DNA from: JBCBWG01 sp039817205
GTDB taxonomy: Bacteria; Pseudomonadota; Alphaproteobacteria; Rhizobiales; Hyphomicrobiaceae
Length of the DNA stretch: 12,607 nucleotides
Reading direction: 5' to 3'
NCBI GenBank assembly: GCA_039817205.1
Contig: JBCBWG010000079.1
Location: forward strand, 1 to 12,607
Position 1 is the first letter of the stretch. Each line of letters begins with the position of its first letter. Positions 6,698 through 12,607 of this stretch are shown here, piece by piece. A model generated the notes under the pieces. The model made no database searches. It was not told the origin of the DNA and was given only the letters and a program-made list of their open reading frames with translations. Position numbers and translations under genes: made by a program.

Positions 6698-7591
6698 TCA
6701 TTTGAATTGCTTGCGGATGCGGGCCACCAGATGTTTCGCCGCCTCCGATTGGCCCGACTTCGGATGCGCAAGCCGTAATGGTGCGCGCAAACGAGCCGGG
6801 CGGCCGATGGGTCGGTAAACGACATGATCGATGTGCATCGCACCCACCGATGCCGGCACGACGGAGACACCGAAACCTGCAGAGACGAGGCTGACGCTCG
6901 CGATCACGTTCGAGGTCTCTTGTGCAATCCAGGGTGTCACCTTAAGCGACCGGAACGCACCAATGATGGCGTCATATAAACCAGGGCTGGTTGCGCGGCG
7001 ATAGAGGATGACTGGCGCGCCCGCGAGATCGGCCAAATCGATCGCACCAGCCTGCGCTGCGAGTGCATGATCGCTCGGCAGCGCAACGATCATCGCCTCC
7101 TGCTCCAAATCATGGATGACGATGTCGTCACGGTTGGCCACGTGGGATCGGACCATCGCCACGTCGATGGTGGCTGCACGCACCTCTTCGACCAGCTCTC
7201 CTGTTGTCGCCTCGACGATCGCAAGCTCCACCTCGGGGTAATCGCTGTGAAAACCACTCAAGGCATTCAACATACCCCGATGAAACGCGGTCGCGTGCGT
7301 GAACCCAAAGACGATGCGCCCCCGCTCGCCGCGTGCGGTTCTCAGGACTTTGGCGGCGGCCCGATCAAGCGCACCGAGAATACGAACGGCATCGTCGTAG
7401 AGCGTTTGTCCTGCATCGGTCAGCTCAACGCCTTTGGGCGTTCGCCGGAACAGCTGCGATTGGAGTTCGTCCTCCAGCAGCTTGATCTGTTGCGACAGCG
7501 GCGGCTGCTGCATGCCAATGCGTTCGGCGGCCCGCGTGATGTGGCCTTCCTCGGCAACGGCGACGAAATACCTGAGGCGACGAATATCCAT
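6698..7591 (-). CDS. LysR-family transcriptional regulator
   Basis: This 297-residue protein has the normal LysR length. Residues 1-60 are the winged helix-turn-helix: MDIRRLRYFVAVAEEGHITRAAERIGMQQPPLSQQIKLLE is split here as RYFVAVAEEGHITRAAERIG (7-26) and QQPPLSQQIKLLEDEL (28-43), followed by LFRRTPKGVELTDAG. A linker helix follows, and from about residue 90 a periplasmic-binding-protein-like effector domain (RIVFGFTHATAFHRG... to the C-terminus) that senses a small molecule. The QQPPLSQQI form is common in the CatM/BenM/AlsR-type branch, but the ligand cannot be deduced. The ATG at 7591 gives the standard start; no good Shine-Dalgarno is seen because an operator-like CATATG pair abuts it. 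The gene is divergent from a small gene at 7698, the classical layout for a LysR target. It is on the same strand as the pdh operon but 459 bp upstream of it, so control of pdh is possible but not shown. Confidence 0.93.
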   Translation of the reverse strand: MDIRRLRYFVAVAEEGHITRAAERIGMQQPPLSQQIKLLEDELQSQLFRRTPKGVELTDAGQTLYDDAVRILGALDRAAAKVLRTARGERGRIVFGFTHATAFHRGMLNALSGFHSDYPEVELAIVEATTGELVEEVRAATIDVAMVRSHVANRDDIVIHDLEQEAMIVALPSDHALAAQAGAIDLADLAGAPVILYRRATSPGLYDAIIGAFRSLKVTPWIAQETSNVIASVSLVSAGFGVSVVPASVGAMHIDHVVYRPIGRPARLRAPLRLAHPKSGQSEAAKHLVARIRKQFK

Positions 7592-7593
7592 AC

Positions 7594-7633
7594 CATATGT
7601 TTTTCATATGTAGAAGATGCTGACAATATATTG
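7594..7633. promoter_or_regulatory. Operator-like sites in the LysR / small-gene divergent region
   Basis: CATATG (7594-7599), TTTTT, CATATG (7605-7610) form a perfect 17-bp palindrome that is also a direct repeat of 11-bp period, one helical turn. CAATATATTG (7624-7633) is a second perfect 10-bp palindrome. The stretch is strikingly AT-rich compared with the surroundings and lies immediately before the LysR ATG. The likely use is LysR autoregulation and control of the divergent small gene. A CTGACA (7620-7625) could be a -35 for the plus-strand gene, but no good -10 is seen 17 nt away. Confidence 0.5.
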
Positions 7634-7697
7634 GATGTCTTTTGCGATTGCGAACATGCTGGTGTGAGAGCAGAAAAATCTGTCACCGGAGATGATC

Positions 7698-7913
7698 ATG
7701 AGCCTGCCACACCAACCGCAAAACATCATTGGTCTCGAGCGCTTGATCGACGGCGTGCGCGATCTCATCGGCGTGGTCAAAAACGCCGTGTCCTCACCTG
7801 CTCATGCCGAGACAGTGTCCGGCTTGTCTGAAGCTTGCCGCCGCGATGCCGGCATCGCCCGCCGCTTTACCGCCCGCAGCCACGAACGCCCCGTCTACTA
7901 CGACGAGGTTTGA
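7698..7913 (+). CDS. Small hypothetical protein divergent from the LysR gene
   Basis: This 71-residue protein is not one I recognise. It begins MSLPHQPQNIIGLERLIDG, continues with an amphipathic-looking helix (LERLIDGVRDLIGVVKNAV), and ends in a basic segment (ACRRDAGIARRFTARS) and a charged tail VYYDEV. It has no signal peptide, transmembrane segment or cysteine pair. The second of two close ATGs (7698) is chosen because GGAG at 7688-7691 lies 6 nt before it; the ATG at 7692 would touch that site. It sits divergently, 106 bp from the LysR start, with operator-like palindromes between, so it is the natural candidate target of that regulator. Codon third positions are GC-rich and the ribosome site is good, which supports real coding. 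Confidence 0.6.
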   Translation: MSLPHQPQNIIGLERLIDGVRDLIGVVKNAVSSPAHAETVSGLSEACRRDAGIARRFTARSHERPVYYDEV

Positions 7914-7934
7914 GGCTGAGGATACGTTAAGCAC

Positions 7935-7973
7935 GTGACGTCAGCACCCAACACCGATGAGACGCGACGTCAC
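7935..7973. repeat. 8-bp inverted repeat GTGACGTC...GACGTCAC
   Basis: Perfect 8-bp arms at 7935-7942 and 7966-7973 are separated by 23 nt. Each arm contains the palindrome GACGTC. It sits in the gap where the small plus-strand gene (stop at 7913) and the minus-strand CHASE2 frame converge. It could be part of a convergent terminator or a protein-binding site. No T-run follows on either strand. Confidence 0.5.
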
Positions 7974-7975
7974 TT

Positions 7976-8668
7976 CTAGAAAATGCCAGACAAGATCGAA
8001 CGCACCGTATTTACGGTGCGTAACGTCTGGCCCAATGGACCCGATGGAGAGGACGGCACGGGCTGGCCTTGTGGTCGCTGGTCCTGCCGTCGCGGTCCTG
8101 GCGCGAACGCCTTCTGCTGAGACGCTGGCCGACGGGTGCCAGCGAGCGTCGCGCAGCCTGATCGTTGGGTCCGGGTCGCCGCATCGACGATGTGCGCCAC
8201 GCCGATGATCGGCGCTGGCTCCGAGCGCCCGTTCGGCCCGTTGAGCAGCGGACAGTTTAAGCCCTCCGCACCGGGGCGGAGTTCAAGATTTGTCAGGAGA
8301 TCGTTGAACTCATTCGGGATGCCAGCTGCATCCACATCCGCATAGGCGCCTTGCTTTAGACGCAGCGATCGAAACGCCAGGTCGATGAATATCGACGACG
8401 GCCCCGAGCAAAGAATGGACGACAGGATCGTCGCGTGGCCCGCAAACGTGATCGGATAGCCAGCATCTCGATTGAACCGACGGGCTGAGGCCTCGTCAAT
8501 CACCACCACTGTGATCGGTGCCGGTGTCTTTGTCTCAAAAAGAATGAGCGCGCGATGAAAAGCTGTCTCGGCCACCTTTTGCGTCGCTGAGTGCAGCCCA
8601 ACGATATCAAAAAGGATGATGAGAACTGGGAAAACAACAATGACCCAAGACAAGAACTTTTTCATCAT
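7976..8668 (-). CDS. CHASE2-domain membrane sensor, probably with a frameshifted C-terminus
   Basis: This frame has 230 codons. Residues 4-22 (KFLSWVIVVFPVLIILFDI) are an N-terminal membrane anchor. The sequence then resembles a CHASE2 extracytoplasmic sensor domain: PAPITVVVIDEASARRF, a HATILSSIL helix, and SSIFIDLAFRS, matching the family pattern 'P-ivvv-D ... ha-iL--L----p--i-iDl-f'. CHASE2 domains usually sit before a kinase, cyclase or phosphatase, but no output domain follows here. After about residue 165 (bases 8171-8181) the frame loses GC-rich third positions and becomes low-complexity. Another minus-strand frame there continues with GC-rich codons as GDPDPTIRLRDARWHPSASV, which points to a frameshift (real or sequencing error). 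A 45-bp palindromic block lies inside the last codons, so the annotated end is doubtful. The gene starts 84 bp after a vWA gene on the same strand and is probably co-transcribed. I see no clear ribosome site. Confidence 0.6.
   Translation of the reverse strand: MMKKFLSWVIVVFPVLIILFDIVGLHSATQKVAETAFHRALILFETKTPAPITVVVIDEASARRFNRDAGYPITFAGHATILSSILCSGPSSIFIDLAFRSLRLKQGAYADVDAAGIPNEFNDLLTNLELRPGAEGLNCPLLNGPNGRSEPAPIIGVAHIVDAATRTQRSGCATLAGTRRPASQQKAFAPGPRRQDQRPQGQPVPSSPSGPLGQTLRTVNTVRSILSGIF
7986..8030. repeat. Nested palindrome, possible bidirectional terminator or element remnant
   Basis: Bases 8000-8021 are a perfect palindrome: arms ACGCACCGTA and TACGGTGCGT around TT. A second outer pair, CCAGAC (7986-7991) and GTCTGG (8025-8030), brackets it, giving a two-tier stem-loop of 45 bp. 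It falls inside the tail of the CHASE2 frame, where such symmetry is unexpected for coding DNA. No clear T-run flanks it (on the minus strand it is followed by CATTTTCTAG). It may end transcription from either side or be a small repeat element; only a genome search could tell. Confidence 0.6.
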
Positions 8669-8752
8669 CGCAACAGGATAATGACGCCGTCGGGCAATGC
8701 CAGTCCCAAGTCAAACGCGACCGTCAGAGCCTGGCGAAAGGGCAACGCGCAC

Positions 8753-9490
8753 TTAGTCGTGCTGTTGGCGTGCACGCGAATGCAATGCCGCTAACTTCGC
8801 GCCGCTTCCCGATTTGCGCGAATACAACGGGCAGGTCAGCAGTTTCTGGAGTGCGGCGCGCAGTTCCTGGAGCGTATCGGTGTGAACGTAGACGCCGCCG
8901 CTTGCCTGGCTGAGACAGGTCATTTGACGGGCGGCCGTCTCGGGCGTCAGCGCGAAGCCGACGACGTGGATCTTGATTTTGGGATCGGTAATCGCGAGCC
9001 GAGCTGCAAGCCGACACGGTTTGCCAGAGCAGCTTTCAAGTCCGTCGGTCACAAGAACAATGACGCCCGGCTCGCCAAGCTTGGCCAACTCTTTGTGCGC
9101 CAGCCGGACCGCATGCGAGAGCGGTGTGTTGCCACGCGCACGGGTGACGGCAAGTTGCCCCGCGATTTGATCGGCCGTCTGATACTCTGGTCGAACGCGC
9201 AGCTCGATCCGAGAGCAGCCCGCGTAAGTCACGAGACCGGTCCGACGCTGCTCGGTGATCTCGGGCAAAATGCTGCCAACGGCCCGTCGCGCGGTCTCGA
9301 TTTTGACTTGGCCGCGATGCACAACGCCCATGGAGCCGGATGCATCGAACACGACGATTGCGTTTTCGCGACACGGGTTTTGCTCGCTCTTCGCAAGCGC
9401 CGTGCTCGTGACGGCCAGTGCGACGAACGAACAAAAGAGACGCGCGCCCGATCGCGTCCACCTCGTCGATTTCTTTCCGCTCAGTGTCAT
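8753..9490 (-). CDS. Exported von Willebrand factor A (vWA) domain protein
   Basis: This 245-residue protein has a Sec-type signal peptide: basic n-region (KKSTRWTRSGAR), hydrophobic core (LFCSFVALAVTST) and an ALA cleavage box before KSEQ, so it should be exported to the periplasm or envelope. A vWA domain follows with a complete metal-ion-dependent adhesion site: DASGS (Asp49, Ser51, Ser53), Thr122 in RGNTPLSHA, and Asp149 in LVTDGLES. Several cysteines (for example PCRENAIV, YAGCSR, SCSGKPC, MTCLS, LTCPLY) could form disulfides. vWA domains bind protein partners through a divalent metal. The frame stays open upstream to 9652, but I take the ATG at 9490 because it starts the signal peptide; there is no clear ribosome site. 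It precedes the CHASE2 gene on the same strand, suggesting an envelope pair. Its partner and function are unknown. Confidence 0.82.
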   Translation of the reverse strand: MTLSGKKSTRWTRSGARLFCSFVALAVTSTALAKSEQNPCRENAIVVFDASGSMGVVHRGQVKIETARRAVGSILPEITEQRRTGLVTYAGCSRIELRVRPEYQTADQIAGQLAVTRARGNTPLSHAVRLAHKELAKLGEPGVIVLVTDGLESCSGKPCRLAARLAITDPKIKIHVVGFALTPETAARQMTCLSQASGGVYVHTDTLQELRAALQKLLTCPLYSRKSGSGAKLAALHSRARQQHD

Positions 9491-9775
9491 GCAGGTATCG
9501 TCGGCTGCAAACCCCACGTTGGCAAGCCCGGCGCCGCACATTCTGGCGCGCGCCCGTAAAAGTGTTCGAGCGACCCTTGAATTGAAAACGGAAATTTTCG
9601 CACGGCCGCCAACCGAGCGCTGGTTCTTTGCCGCAATGGGACGCCGTGGCACCGTATTGTCCGGGCCGGTAACCTGTCACATCAACCGATCGCCTCAACC
9701 GAAAGCCTCAACCGAAAGTCCGGCCCAGTAAACTCAGCCAGTAAAATCAGCCAGTAAAATCAGAAAGCATCCAGC
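9491..9775. other. Divergent intergenic region between the vWA and GNAT genes
   Basis: This 285-bp stretch should hold the promoters for both divergent genes. The left part (9491-9652) stays open in the vWA frame (54 codons), but the peptide is unlike a domain and precedes a good signal peptide, so I treat it as untranslated. The right part contains the two 13-bp tandem repeats listed separately. No convincing -35/-10 pair stands out. Confidence 0.6.
9692..9764. repeat. Two adjacent 13-bp tandem repeats upstream of the GNAT gene
   Basis: The first array is GCCTCAACCGAAA twice, exactly, at 9692-9704 and 9705-9717, with a weaker third copy at 9679-9691. The second is CAGTAAAMTCAGC three times at 9726-9738, 9739-9751 and 9752-9764; copies differ only at one internal base and the last base. 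The two units differ in sequence but share the 13-bp period. The second array ends 11 nt before the GNAT ATG, where the ribosome site should be. Confidence 0.92.
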
Positions 9776-10354
9776 ATGCCGTCATATCTCACCAAGCCGT
9801 TGACTGCGGAAACGTGGCCGGCGTTCGCCCGTATCGTCGAAGACAACAACGGCGTCTGGGGCGGCTGTTGGTGCATGTGGTACCACACCAAGGACCTGAA
9901 GGACGCGTCACCCGAAGCGCGACGTGACGCGAAGGAGTGCCTGGTCCGCCAAGGGCAAGCGCACGCATCCCTGGTCTTTGACGGCGCCGCATGCGTCGGC
10001 TGGTGCCAGTTCGGATCGCCTCAGGAGCTGCCAAACATCCACAACGCGCGGGCGTACTTTGCGACAGACCCGACGCTCCCCGATTGGCGCATCACATGCT
10101 TTTTCTCGGGCAAAGAGTACCGCGGCAAGGGCGTCGCGTCAGCGGCACTCAAAGGCGCGGTCGAAGAAATCCGCCTGCTCGGAGGCGGGCGCATTGAAGG
10201 CTATCCCGAAAACACGGAAAGCCGCAAAACCTCGTCCGCCTTCCTCTTCAATGGCACCCTATCAACGTTCGAAAAACTCGGTTTCGAGCGTACCCGCCCC
10301 ATCGGCAAACACAAATGGGTCGTCACCAAAACGGTGCGAAGAAAGTCACGGTGA
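9776..10354 (+). CDS. GNAT-family N-acetyltransferase
   Basis: This 192-residue protein shows the acetyl-CoA-binding motif A of the GNAT fold: FFSGKEYRGKGVASAAL, with the R/Q-x-x-G-x-G/A core at Arg116-Gly-Lys-Gly-Val-Ala121, after the strand RITCFF. The N-terminal part has a Cys/Trp-rich stretch GGCWCMWYHTKD (29-40) that I associate with a subgroup of uncharacterised small bacterial GNATs. The C-terminal part (FEKLGFERTRPIG) is the usual last helix and strand of the fold. It transfers an acetyl group from acetyl-CoA to an amine; the substrate cannot be told. The ATG at 9776 gives the natural fold start; only a weak AGAAAG precedes it, just after a tandem repeat. It stands alone, 120 bp before the Uma2 gene. 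Confidence 0.88.
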   Translation: MPSYLTKPLTAETWPAFARIVEDNNGVWGGCWCMWYHTKDLKDASPEARRDAKECLVRQGQAHASLVFDGAACVGWCQFGSPQELPNIHNARAYFATDPTLPDWRITCFFSGKEYRGKGVASAALKGAVEEIRLLGGGRIEGYPENTESRKTSSAFLFNGTLSTFEKLGFERTRPIGKHKWVVTKTVRRKSR

Positions 10355-10474
10355 AACGTTGCGGAGCGCAGTGAACGCGGCGCACTTGCTGAAAACCTTC
10401 AGAGCGATCAAAGACGGCATCGACTACGGTTCAAGCAAACTGGAACCCACTTCAAGCTGTGCTAGACCAACGCC

Positions 10475-11035
10475 ATGGCAATCGGAGACACTGCGCGCGC
10501 GACCTATGCCGATCTGGAGGCCCTGCCAGACAACATGATCGGGCAGATCTTGTTTGGTGTCTTGCACGCCCAGCCACGACCCGCACCGAAGCATGGTTCA
10601 GCGACGAGCGCGTTGACCAGCGAAATTGGTCCGCCTTTTCGGTTCGGACGGGGAGGTCCCGGTGGCTGGGTCTTTGTCGACGAGCCCGAACTGCACCTCA
10701 GTGACAACGTCCTTGTTCCCGATATTGCCGGCTGGCGGCGCGCGCGACTGACCGAGCTTCCAGATACCGCATACTTCACGCTTCCGCCGGATTGGGTTTG
10801 CGAAGTCTTGTCACCGTCAACGATGCGGATCGACCGCACGGACAAGCTCAAAATTTACGCCGAGTTCGGTGTTGGGCACGCCTGGTACGTCGACCCGGAC
10901 GCGCGCACGCTCGAGGTGTTCACACTCGTCGACGGCAAGTGGCAGCTTGAGGCAAGTTTCAAGGACGACGCCCCCGTCACCGCGCCGCCGTTCGAAGCGC
11001 ACACGTTCAAGCTGAACGTGCTTTGGGAGCTTTGA
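10475..11035 (+). CDS. Uma2-family (DUF820) restriction-endonuclease-like protein
   Basis: This 186-residue protein has the family's normal length. The Uma2/DUF820 marks are present: an N-terminal YADLEALPDN helix followed by a 'G-l' strand, LVPDIAGWR (Asp83), PPDWVCEVLSPST (Glu110) and the D-x-x-x-K run ending KLKIYAEFGVGHAWYVDP (118-141). These fit a PD-(D/E)XK nuclease fold with Asp83 and Glu110 as probable metal ligands and Lys124 or Lys126 nearby. Members are widespread in cyanobacteria and many other bacteria; their target is largely unknown, and they often occur as solitary or dispersed copies. The ATG at 10475 fits the family start, but I see no Shine-Dalgarno. It lies 120 bp after the GNAT gene and about 320 bp before the TIR gene; nothing shows that they work together. 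Confidence 0.9.
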   Translation: MAIGDTARATYADLEALPDNMIGQILFGVLHAQPRPAPKHGSATSALTSEIGPPFRFGRGGPGGWVFVDEPELHLSDNVLVPDIAGWRRARLTELPDTAYFTLPPDWVCEVLSPSTMRIDRTDKLKIYAEFGVGHAWYVDPDARTLEVFTLVDGKWQLEASFKDDAPVTAPPFEAHTFKLNVLWEL

Positions 11036-11356
11036 GCACAGCATACGGTGGGTGCGGCGCGATGGTGGGATTTGCGAACAGGCCCACAACATTTCGGACC
11101 ACGTTTCGCTAACCCCGCTGATCGCAGGCGTCGCGATACGATGACTGGAATGCGCGTGCCGCAACGAACTTATGGCCCGGCGATCAAACACGGCGCCCGT
11201 TCAGCGCTATCTGCTACGGGCCATTTTTGGACACCGAAGTCAAATTTGTTCAGCCTGAGAACTGATGTAGTTTAGGACGCAACAAGCCAATCATACGAAG
11301 GAGCAATGCACGAGCCGTGGATTGCTCATCCGGCAACATTTGACGGCGGAGCCACG
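11036..11356 (+). other. Gap between the Uma2 and TIR genes
   Basis: About 320 bp without a gene I can support. A 75-codon plus frame (11048-11275) has no recognisable domain. GTGGG...CCCAC is a weak 5-bp dyad soon after the Uma2 stop. The right end becomes AT-richer; TTGTTC (11246-11251) and TAGTTT (11268-11273), 16 nt apart, are a weak promoter candidate for the TIR gene. AAGGAG lies at 11298-11303, only 2 nt before an ATG at 11306. Confidence 0.55.
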
Positions 11357-12400
11357 ATGTCCTTCAAACTGCTGAGCTATATTGACATACCAGATGGATT
11401 GATGGTTCGTCGCGTTTCATTGTATGAGGGCGAACTCACTGCGATCCCTCCAGCTCATCGAACCGACATTCTGATCGTCTCTGCTTTTCCGGACGACTAT
11501 ATTCCTACAAGAACGAGTTTAATAGGAGCTCTAGAGCGATCGGGCCTTTCCGTTGGCAGTCTGGCACAATCGAAAGCGCATGATTTAAGGTCGACATGTG
11601 CCTTCTGGATCTCCAACCCGATCGTTGGACCGGCATCACACCTCAACATTGAGCGGGTCGCCTGCTACGAGCCATCGGTGAGAGGCGAGCCCCCTTCCCT
11701 GGTTGGCGATCTCTTTAGAGGCTTTTACCCCTTCTTAGATGACGCGAATGAGCAAACCGTTATGCTGCCTGTACTTGCCTCAGGTGATCAAGGATGGCCC
11801 AAGGAGGCAATGCTGAATTCGATACTTCAGGCCGCTACCCACTGGCTTGCACGAGGCCTTCCTATTCGAGAATTGAAGATTGTTGAACGAGATAACGTTC
11901 AGGCGCAGTCCCTTGCCAACGAAATGGAGAAGTTCAAGAAGAACTGGTCAGTGGATGCACCTAAAGACCAACAGAAAAGAGCGTATGACGTATTCTTGAG
12001 TTTTTCAAAACATGATGCCGAAGCTGCCAAGGCGGTAAAGACCGAACTCAAGCAGCAAGGCAAAGCCGAGAGTGTTTTTGACTATCGAATGGCTATTAAT
12101 AAGGGCGTCAGTTGGCAGGAAGAGATCGATCAAGCCATTGCAAACAGCAAGGCCGTAATTGCGCTTCTCAGCTGCTCTTACTTTGCGTCACCGGAGTGTC
12201 GTGAGGAACTGATGCAAGCCCGATTGCGAAACAAGCGATCATCGACACCTATCCTTTTTCCAATCTATTGGAGTGACCGGGGTGAGGAGCTAGCGCTGTG
12301 GCTGCAGGCAGTAAATTATTCGGACTGTCGAGAACGAAATGTCGAGCTTCTCTCTGACGCCGTTGCAGACCTAAGCCTCGATTCTACCCGCCGCAGCTAA
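11357..12400 (+). CDS. TIR-domain protein with an unfamiliar N-terminal domain
   Basis: This 347-residue protein has two parts. Residues 209-305 are a TIR domain: YDVFLSFSKHDAEAAKAV (box 1), a BB-loop region FDYRMAINKGVSWQEEIDQA, IALLSCSYFASP, then CREEL with Glu284 at the place of the catalytic Glu of NAD-cleaving TIRs. The N-terminal part (about 20-178) is a compact domain I cannot name. It has DILIVSAFPDDY (37-48), CYEPSVRGEP and TVMLPVLASGDQGWP (134-148), the last being faintly like the 'PaLGtG' loop of macro domains. Bacterial TIRs commonly degrade NAD or make cyclic ADP-ribose signals in antiphage defence; whether this one does is inference. I chose ATG 11357 because GGAG (11348-11351) is 5 nt upstream; ATG 11306 would add 17 residues but has AAGGAG only 2 nt away. 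GC is near 50 percent and AGA, AGG, ATA and TTA codons appear, unlike most neighbours, suggesting transfer. Confidence 0.87.
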   Translation: MSFKLLSYIDIPDGLMVRRVSLYEGELTAIPPAHRTDILIVSAFPDDYIPTRTSLIGALERSGLSVGSLAQSKAHDLRSTCAFWISNPIVGPASHLNIERVACYEPSVRGEPPSLVGDLFRGFYPFLDDANEQTVMLPVLASGDQGWPKEAMLNSILQAATHWLARGLPIRELKIVERDNVQAQSLANEMEKFKKNWSVDAPKDQQKRAYDVFLSFSKHDAEAAKAVKTELKQQGKAESVFDYRMAINKGVSWQEEIDQAIANSKAVIALLSCSYFASPECREELMQARLRNKRSSTPILFPIYWSDRGEELALWLQAVNYSDCRERNVELLSDAVADLSLDSTRRS

Positions 12401-12607
12401 GTCTACTGCTTTGCACGATGCCGGGATCAGAACCTGGAAAGTCGCCTTCGGGTCAGTTGCCGACGTCGGCTTGGATGGAAAGATGTTTCCGTTGCGACGC
12501 GACTAACGACCTGTAAACGCAAGGAGGGCGCCGGGTCTTTCGTGTCAACGTCGTTACCGCGCGTTGAGCTGGACGCCCGTTTTTCAACTCGTGGCAGTGA
12601 CAGCAGC
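12401..12607. other. Right-end tail without a supported gene
   Basis: These 207 bp follow the TIR stop. No frame shows a recognisable domain and I find no tRNA-like cloverleaf. A perfect 12-bp palindrome, GCCGACGTCGGC, lies at 12459-12470, 58 bp after the stop. It has no T-run and is only a weak terminator candidate. GC content rises again relative to the TIR gene, so the composition boundary lies near here. Confidence 0.5.

Noticed and set aside
7957..8208. 83-codon plus-strand frame opposite the CHASE2 tail
   Set aside because: No domain, and it spans the palindromic block 7986-8030.
9036..9698. 220-codon minus-strand frame overlapping the vWA gene
   Set aside because: Alternate frame of the vWA gene, Arg/Cys-rich; the vWA frame has a signal peptide and a full metal site.
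10391..10404. CTGAA-AACC-TTCAG hairpin between the GNAT and Uma2 genes as a terminator
   Set aside because: Only 5 bp, AT-rich, and no T-run follows.
11048..11275. 75-codon plus-strand frame between Uma2 and TIR
   Set aside because: No domain, no ribosome site, Arg-rich composition typical of translated GC-rich spacer.
12401..12607. tRNA gene or attachment site at the right end, which could explain the TIR insertion
   Set aside because: I could not fold a cloverleaf or find a TpsiC-like block, and no direct repeat flanking the TIR gene was seen.

Overview
The window looks like part of a moderately GC-rich proteobacterial chromosome, most likely an alphaproteobacterium. That rests on general base composition and the mix of families (AceE-type pyruvate dehydrogenase, LysR, CHASE2, Uma2, GNAT); no rRNA or other marker gene fixes the taxon. 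I saw no tRNA, rRNA, CRISPR array, transposase or integrase.

Left end (1-355): the 3' end of a gene that reads like an enoyl-CoA hydratase. It is preceded by a 68-bp stretch that is an exact reverse complement of bases 151-218. This fold-back is either a real rearrangement or, quite possibly, an assembly or amplification chimera.

Centre left (331-6700, minus strand): a complete pyruvate dehydrogenase operon, aceE (homodimeric E1) - aceF (E2) - lpdA (E3 with its own lipoyl domain). Together these convert pyruvate to acetyl-CoA. The genes are separated by about 70-80 bp, with a hairpin after aceE and a likely terminator overlapping the lpdA stop. A 459-bp region upstream of aceE carries several dyads and a degenerate in-register 7-bp repeat array. 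Beyond it lies a LysR-family regulator on the same strand, and a small unrecognised gene is divergent from that regulator. Their shared intergenic region has a CATATG-A5-CATATG operator-like site.

Centre right (7914-9775): palindrome-rich DNA, then a minus-strand pair: a signal-peptide vWA protein followed by a membrane-anchored CHASE2 sensor domain with no output domain. The CHASE2 tail appears frameshifted. Upstream of the vWA gene are two adjacent 13-bp tandem repeats that lead into a GNAT acetyltransferase.

Right end (9776-12607, plus strand): GNAT acetyltransferase, a Uma2-type PD-(D/E)XK nuclease, and a TIR-domain protein. The TIR protein has an unfamiliar N-terminal domain and lower GC than most of its neighbours. 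It is the best candidate here for an undescribed system: a possibly self-contained NAD-linked defence protein whose N-terminal half is faintly macro-like. The last 207 bp hold no gene I can support.
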